Source: Chromatiales bacterium (GTDB lineage Bacteria; Pseudomonadota; Gammaproteobacteria; Steroidobacterales; Woeseiaceae). From it: DNA of 37,733 nucleotides. Below the pieces are notes generated by a model that worked only from the letters and a program-made list of their open reading frames with translations, was not told the origin of the DNA and ran no database searches. Numbering within the stretch: position 1 is the stretch's first letter; the number at the start of each line of letters is the position of its first letter. The stretch is taken from the NCBI GenBank assembly GCA_024679535.1, contig JAIBDF010000017.1, positions 1 to 37,733 on the forward strand, written 5' to 3'. The translations under genes and the position numbers were made by a program. Positions 34,651 through 37,733 of the stretch are shown in pieces.

Positions 34651-35460
34651 GTGAGACCGGAGACACTAGCAATTCTTGCCATCTTTATTGCGTTTGCAAT
34701 GGCGGAGTATTTCCTTACTAATTTGTTACACAAACCGCGCCAGCGTCGCAAAGACGTGATTGTAGAAATTGTTGGGTCGTCTACGTTGCTTTTACTGACG
34801 CAACCGCTTGTGCTCCTTGCCGGCGGTCTGCTCGCAGCAACACTGGCACCCCAAGCGAAGGATAGCCTGGCCTTTTTACCGTTATACGCTCAGATTGGCT
34901 TGTTTCTCGTATTTGATGACATGGCCCAGTATTGGTGGCATCGAGTAACACATTCGGTCAAGTGGCTTTATGAACTGCATCGCCCGCATCATGATGCCGA
35001 ATACATGAGTATTCGAATAGTGTATCGCAACAACATTTTTTACTATTTTCTAATGCCGGGCATTTGGTTTTCCGGCGCACTGATATATCTCGGTCTCGGT
35101 AAAGTCTATGCGTTTTATCTCGTGACAAAACTGCTGGTTATCTGCGCCGCGCACTCGGACGTGCGTTGGGATAAGTCACTGTATGAAATCAAATGGTTGT
35201 CGCCAGTCATGTGGGTGATTGAGCGAACAATATCCACGCCCTCTACGCATTGGGCACATCATGGTCAGCACAAGGAAGATGGTGTTACGCATTACAAAGG
35301 GAACTTTGGAAACCTGTTGTTCTTTTGGGATGTGTTATTCGGTACCGCAAAAATTACACGGCGCTACCCCGATTCAGTGGGGGTTGAGAACCTGGAACCG
35401 GTAAGCGCGCAGCATCAGCTGCTGTGGCCGCTAGTGCGTGATCGCTATAAAGTAGATTGA
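34651..35460 (+). CDS. Sterol desaturase/fatty-acid hydroxylase family membrane enzyme
   Basis: A 269-residue di-iron membrane oxygenase-type protein. Hydrophobic helices lie at about 5-25, 45-65 and 78-95. The histidine clusters that bind iron are YWWHRVTHSVKWLYELHRPH and HH (HX3H and HX2HH) and THWAHHGQHKEDG (HX2HHX2H). The family hydroxylates or desaturates sterols, fatty acids or other lipids; the substrate cannot be read from sequence. GTG at 34651 is the start, with GCGGGGAC about 11 bp upstream. It follows GST by 18 bp. Base and codon use are visibly more AT-rich than in the genes to the left, which hints at a different history for this end of the window. Confidence 0.9.
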   Translation: MRPETLAILAIFIAFAMAEYFLTNLLHKPRQRRKDVIVEIVGSSTLLLLTQPLVLLAGGLLAATLAPQAKDSLAFLPLYAQIGLFLVFDDMAQYWWHRVTHSVKWLYELHRPHHDAEYMSIRIVYRNNIFYYFLMPGIWFSGALIYLGLGKVYAFYLVTKLLVICAAHSDVRWDKSLYEIKWLSPVMWVIERTISTPSTHWAHHGQHKEDGVTHYKGNFGNLLFFWDVLFGTAKITRRYPDSVGVENLEPVSAQHQLLWPLVRDRYKVD

Positions 35461-35884
35461 GAAGTGAAAAATCAAATATCCGCTAACCATCGCACAACAA
35501 TTAGATTTAGTTGGACATCGGTGAATCCATCGAGCGCCCATATTCTGACATCAGTCGGGTAATTCGCCGTGAAATTGACGAGCCCATGAAATCAAACAGG
35601 TAGGCAAGAACACCGCGATGAAGAACCAAAGTAGCGGTTTCTCACCGATTCTGTTCATTGCACCGTCCACATGACTGCATTCCGGACAAGCGTAAGTTAA
35701 CCGCGAAAGAATTGGCATTGCTGAAGCACCTCGTCAATCAAGTCGACGGCATCCGAAAACAGCTGTTGACGTGAAACTGTCACTTTTATGCGTGCCGGTA
35801 TAGTTCGGTAGGGCGTAGATCAGCTCTGGAATTGTCGGCAGGAAGCGCTTCATGGCGTGCACGAAGCTGTTCAAAGTGTGGCAG
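35461..35884. other. Intergenic region between hydroxylase and regulator genes
   Basis: These 424 bp lie between converging genes. Apart from the possible small minus-strand protein at 35551-35718 I see no gene, terminator or clear repeat. It is AT-richer than the window average. Confidence 0.5.
35551..35718 (-). CDS. Possible 55-aa CxxC/TM small protein
   Basis: A short frame on the minus strand reads MPILSRLTYACPECSHVDGA with a CPEC pair (C11, C14). A hydrophobic helix follows (PLLWFFIAVFLPTCLISWA, about residues 28-46) before it ends HGELPD. GAGG lies ten bases before the ATG. It sits downstream of the response-regulator gene on the same strand. An even shorter frame between them (35783-35697, GTG start, VTVSRQQLFSDAVDLIDEVL) overlaps its beginning in another phase. 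The composition looks protein-like, but no family is recognised and chance cannot be excluded. Confidence 0.35.
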   Translation of the reverse strand: MPILSRLTYACPECSHVDGAMNRIGEKPLLWFFIAVFLPTCLISWARQFHGELPD

Positions 35885-36535
35885 CTATATCAGGCTTTGT
35901 TCTGCCGCGATCCTTACCGCTTCGGTTCGATTCGAAACGCCGAGTTTTCTGAAAATTGCTTTGTTGTGGTATTTGACTGCGCTCTTGCTCAGACAGACGG
36001 CGCTTCCTATTTGTTCATTCGTCAGGCCGTCTGCGATGAGATTGAGAATCGTGCGTTCCCTGTCATTGAGCTGGGCATTACTGAGATTGCCTGGATGGCT
36101 TCCACCGAACAAAGACATCAGCTTCGTTTGAATGCAGTCCTCGATATAAAAGCCGCCACGGCTGACAGTGCGGGCAGCCGCGAAAAGAGTGGCCGGCATT
36201 GCGTTCGAGGTCAGAAGGCCCTGCGCGCCTGACTTGATTATCTTGATAATGCGCTGCTCGTGGTCGTCGTCGCTAATCACGATGGCGGGTACGTCAGGCA
36301 GACAATGCCGAAATTTAGCGAGCGAAACGGGTCCGGCCAGTTCTTCTGATTTCAGGTCGCAAATGATCAGATCCGGGTCTGCTGAAGCAATTTTGCCGCA
36401 GCATTCGGCGCAAGATGAGGCTTTTGCGACGACCAGAAAATTCGGATCGGAATCGACGAGAGACGCAAGGGCGCTTGCCATGATTGGCGATCGGTTTACG
36501 ATCACGACACGTATTTCGTCAAGCAACTCGTTCAT
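35885..36535 (-). CDS. LuxR/NarL-type regulator with degenerate receiver
   Basis: A 216-residue two-domain regulator. The C-terminal LuxR helix-turn-helix is standard: LNDRERTILNLIADGLTNEQ, then IGSAVCLSKSAVKYHNKAIF and RKLGVSNRTEAVRIA. The N-terminal receiver (about 8-125) keeps the phospho-acceptor-like D60 (LIICDLK). It lacks the acidic pocket, because RVVIVNRSPIM has N14-R15 where two acids are expected. It also lacks the conserved lysine (SGAQGLLTSNAM). Regulation by ordinary phosphorylation is therefore doubtful. The ATG at 36535 has AGGGAAA upstream; an alternative GTG lies ten codons earlier. No histidine kinase is adjacent. A repeat-rich region 130-180 bp upstream may be its target. 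Confidence 0.9.
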   Translation of the reverse strand: MNELLDEIRVVIVNRSPIMASALASLVDSDPNFLVVAKASSCAECCGKIASADPDLIICDLKSEELAGPVSLAKFRHCLPDVPAIVISDDDHEQRIIKIIKSGAQGLLTSNAMPATLFAAARTVSRGGFYIEDCIQTKLMSLFGGSHPGNLSNAQLNDRERTILNLIADGLTNEQIGSAVCLSKSAVKYHNKAIFRKLGVSNRTEAVRIAAEQSLI

Positions 36536-37162
36536 TGATTTCCCTGCTGGCGCGGTTTGCGTCACATTTTATGCGGCCTTGCCACGGACCTTTTGCTTAC
36601 CTGGACATGACTGCTCACTCGCATTGGTTTCTAACGTAACACTTAAAGCTCCGCTGATACCCTGTCCGAAAGTATAGTGGTCAGGTGACCATTAGTACGG
36701 TCCGAAGGTATAACCCTGAACTGCATTTAGGAAATCACGCATACCGCCGATCAGATGCGGCCGGTTTCCGAGCCTGCGCGCGCTGGGCCGCGGAAGTCAC
36801 GACTTTTACGAGACGCTATTTGCCTTATGTCGGAGACTTTTCTGCGAGCCCTAATTCGCGGCCCGGTCGCTACGGGTATTGCACGCATGACCTGCAGTTG
36901 AGTTCCGGCAGGCGAAGTTTGACCCATAGAACAAATCAAATTACGCCAAACGATTGGCCGATTGATACCCCAAAAGCCACATGAATTTCACCCCAGCGGG
37001 GCAGCATATTTATCCTGCCGAATATCGCGTTGTCGATAGGTTATCACGCATTCTTGAACAACGCCGAAGACCGCGCATGAGTTATGGGGTCCGGCACATT
37101 CTCACCGTTAGAGCGATGCTTCAGGCAGCGGTGCTTAGATTAATGAAAAGGGGTACAGAGGG
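36536..37162. other. Intergenic region between regulator and peroxidase genes
   Basis: These 627 bp separate divergent genes. Besides the repeat cluster at 36664-36712, two plus-strand frames are open. One spans 36685-36984 (GTG start, 99 aa) and the other 36981-37166 (ATG start, 61 aa, SRILEQRRRPRMSYGVRHIL). They are joined to each other and to the peroxidase gene by ATGA overlaps. Neither resembles a known protein and codon use is unbiased, so I do not call them genes. Confidence 0.4.
36664..36712. promoter_or_regulatory. Inverted repeat flanked by 13-bp direct repeats
   Basis: GTCCGAAAGTATA (36664-36676) and GTCCGAAGGTATA (36700-36712) differ at one base and are 36 bp apart. Between them is the perfect inverted repeat TGGTCA-GG-TGACCA (36678-36691). 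On the minus strand TATACT directly follows the inverted repeat and could be a -10 toward the regulator gene. The layout looks like an operator. Confidence 0.5.
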
Positions 37163-37733
37163 ATGAAGAGGAACAATCGAAGGATACGCGGACTCGCGGT
37201 GCTTGCGATGGTGCCGGCTCTAGCAACGTTGGCATTTGCAGACGTAGGTTCGATCAATACACCGGACGATGCCAGAAGTGGCGGACTTGAATCGCTCAGG
37301 AAAGTAGTAAACGAGGAGGGAGTGCCGCTACCGAATAATCTGTCAAAGTATGTCAAAGACATGACCGCTGCCGCACAGCTCGGCAAGGCACTGTTCCACG
37401 AGCAATCAGTCGGTTCGGACGCGGTCCAGGCCTGCGTGACCTGTCACTTCAATGCGGGCGCGGATTCGCGGTCGAAAAACCAGGTAAGCCCGGGCCTGCT
37501 CAGGGTCAATAATAAAAGGGATGGCGATATCAAAGGATTCTGGAAAGCTAAACCGAATCCCGACATTGAGTTCGATATTGTTACTGGGCCGAATCAACAA
37601 CTCGTTAAGGAAGATTTTCCGTTTGTTAAAAACATTAACAGCGATCATCCATTGAGCAACTTCGACGTTGTTTCCTCCCAGGGCATTACCGCCAACGGCT
37701 TCGACAAAGTCACACCCGGGGAAGATTCAAAAG
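37163..37733 (+). CDS. Exported cytochrome c peroxidase-like protein (3' end missing)
   Basis: The first 190 residues of a periplasmic c-type cytochrome related to di-heme cytochrome c peroxidases/MauG. A signal peptide occupies residues 1-26 (RRIRGLAVLAMVPALATLAF, then AD). LGKALFHEQSVGSDAVQACV leads into the heme-attachment site CVTCH (C91, C94, H95), followed by FNAGADSRSKNQVSPGLL. This HAGAD..KNQ.SPG pattern is one I associate with a marine-bacterial subgroup of the family. A second CxxCH would be expected beyond the window. The ATG at 37163 has AAGGGG nine bases upstream. The frame stays open to the last base. Confidence 0.88.
   Translation, partial: MKRNNRRIRGLAVLAMVPALATLAFADVGSINTPDDARSGGLESLRKVVNEEGVPLPNNLSKYVKDMTAAAQLGKALFHEQSVGSDAVQACVTCHFNAGADSRSKNQVSPGLLRVNNKRDGDIKGFWKAKPNPDIEFDIVTGPNQQLVKEDFPFVKNINSDHPLSNFDVVSSQGITANGFDKVTPGEDSK

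Overview
The window is a contiguous piece of bacterial chromosome with dense, mostly housekeeping genes, high-GC codon use, and gene orders typical of Gammaproteobacteria: prmA - zinc-ribbon/DUF3426 gene - dusB - fis - purH - purD; trxA-rho divergent from rhlB; yrfG divergent from cysQ. The proteins resemble those of marine gammaproteobacteria (Woeseia/Steroidobacterales-like). That placement is inference from protein flavour only. I see no tRNA, rRNA, CRISPR array, complete insertion sequence or prophage.

Layout. 1-9158 (+): 3' part of prmA, an acidic membrane zinc-ribbon protein, dusB-fis (59-bp overlap), purH-purD, moeA, a beta-carbonic anhydrase and a small unknown protein. 9155-9366 (-): probable remnant of a larger gene. 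9426-11229 (-): rho terminator, rho and trxA (overlapping start/stop). 11510-14545: rhlB (+), yrfG (-), cysQ and a DUF465 small protein (+). 14555-20548 (-): a cysteine-rich exported small protein followed by cusC-cusB-cusA, a Cu/Ag-type tripartite efflux operon with 4-bp overlaps. 20611-23091 (-): plsB, divergent from a secreted PqqB-like metallo-hydrolase (+).

24142-31182 (-): a compact seven-gene run. In transcription order it holds a DUF885 lipoprotein, two membrane GTPases of different sequence, an alkyltransferase-like protein (PWHR instead of PCHR), a tandem DsbA/HCCA-isomerase-like protein, a small alpha/beta hydrolase and a tiny lipoprotein. Upstream of it, behind its own terminator, sits a lone contractile-tail sheath gene (31317-32861) with no tube, baseplate or other tail genes nearby.

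32945-35460 (+): a PLP-dependent D-cysteine desulfhydrase/ACC-deaminase-like enzyme, a sigma-like glutathione S-transferase and a sterol desaturase-family hydroxylase. The last part (35461-37733) looks looser and more AT-rich. It holds a possible 55-aa CxxC/TM small protein, a LuxR-type regulator with a degenerate receiver, a repeat-rich control region and the 5' end of an exported cytochrome c peroxidase-like gene that runs off the window.

The most unusual items are the orphan sheath gene, the GTPase/ATL/HCCA operon, the rho-adjacent gene remnant, the repeat architecture upstream of the atypical regulator, and several SD-less genes with a -10-like hexamer exactly where leaderless transcription would place it.
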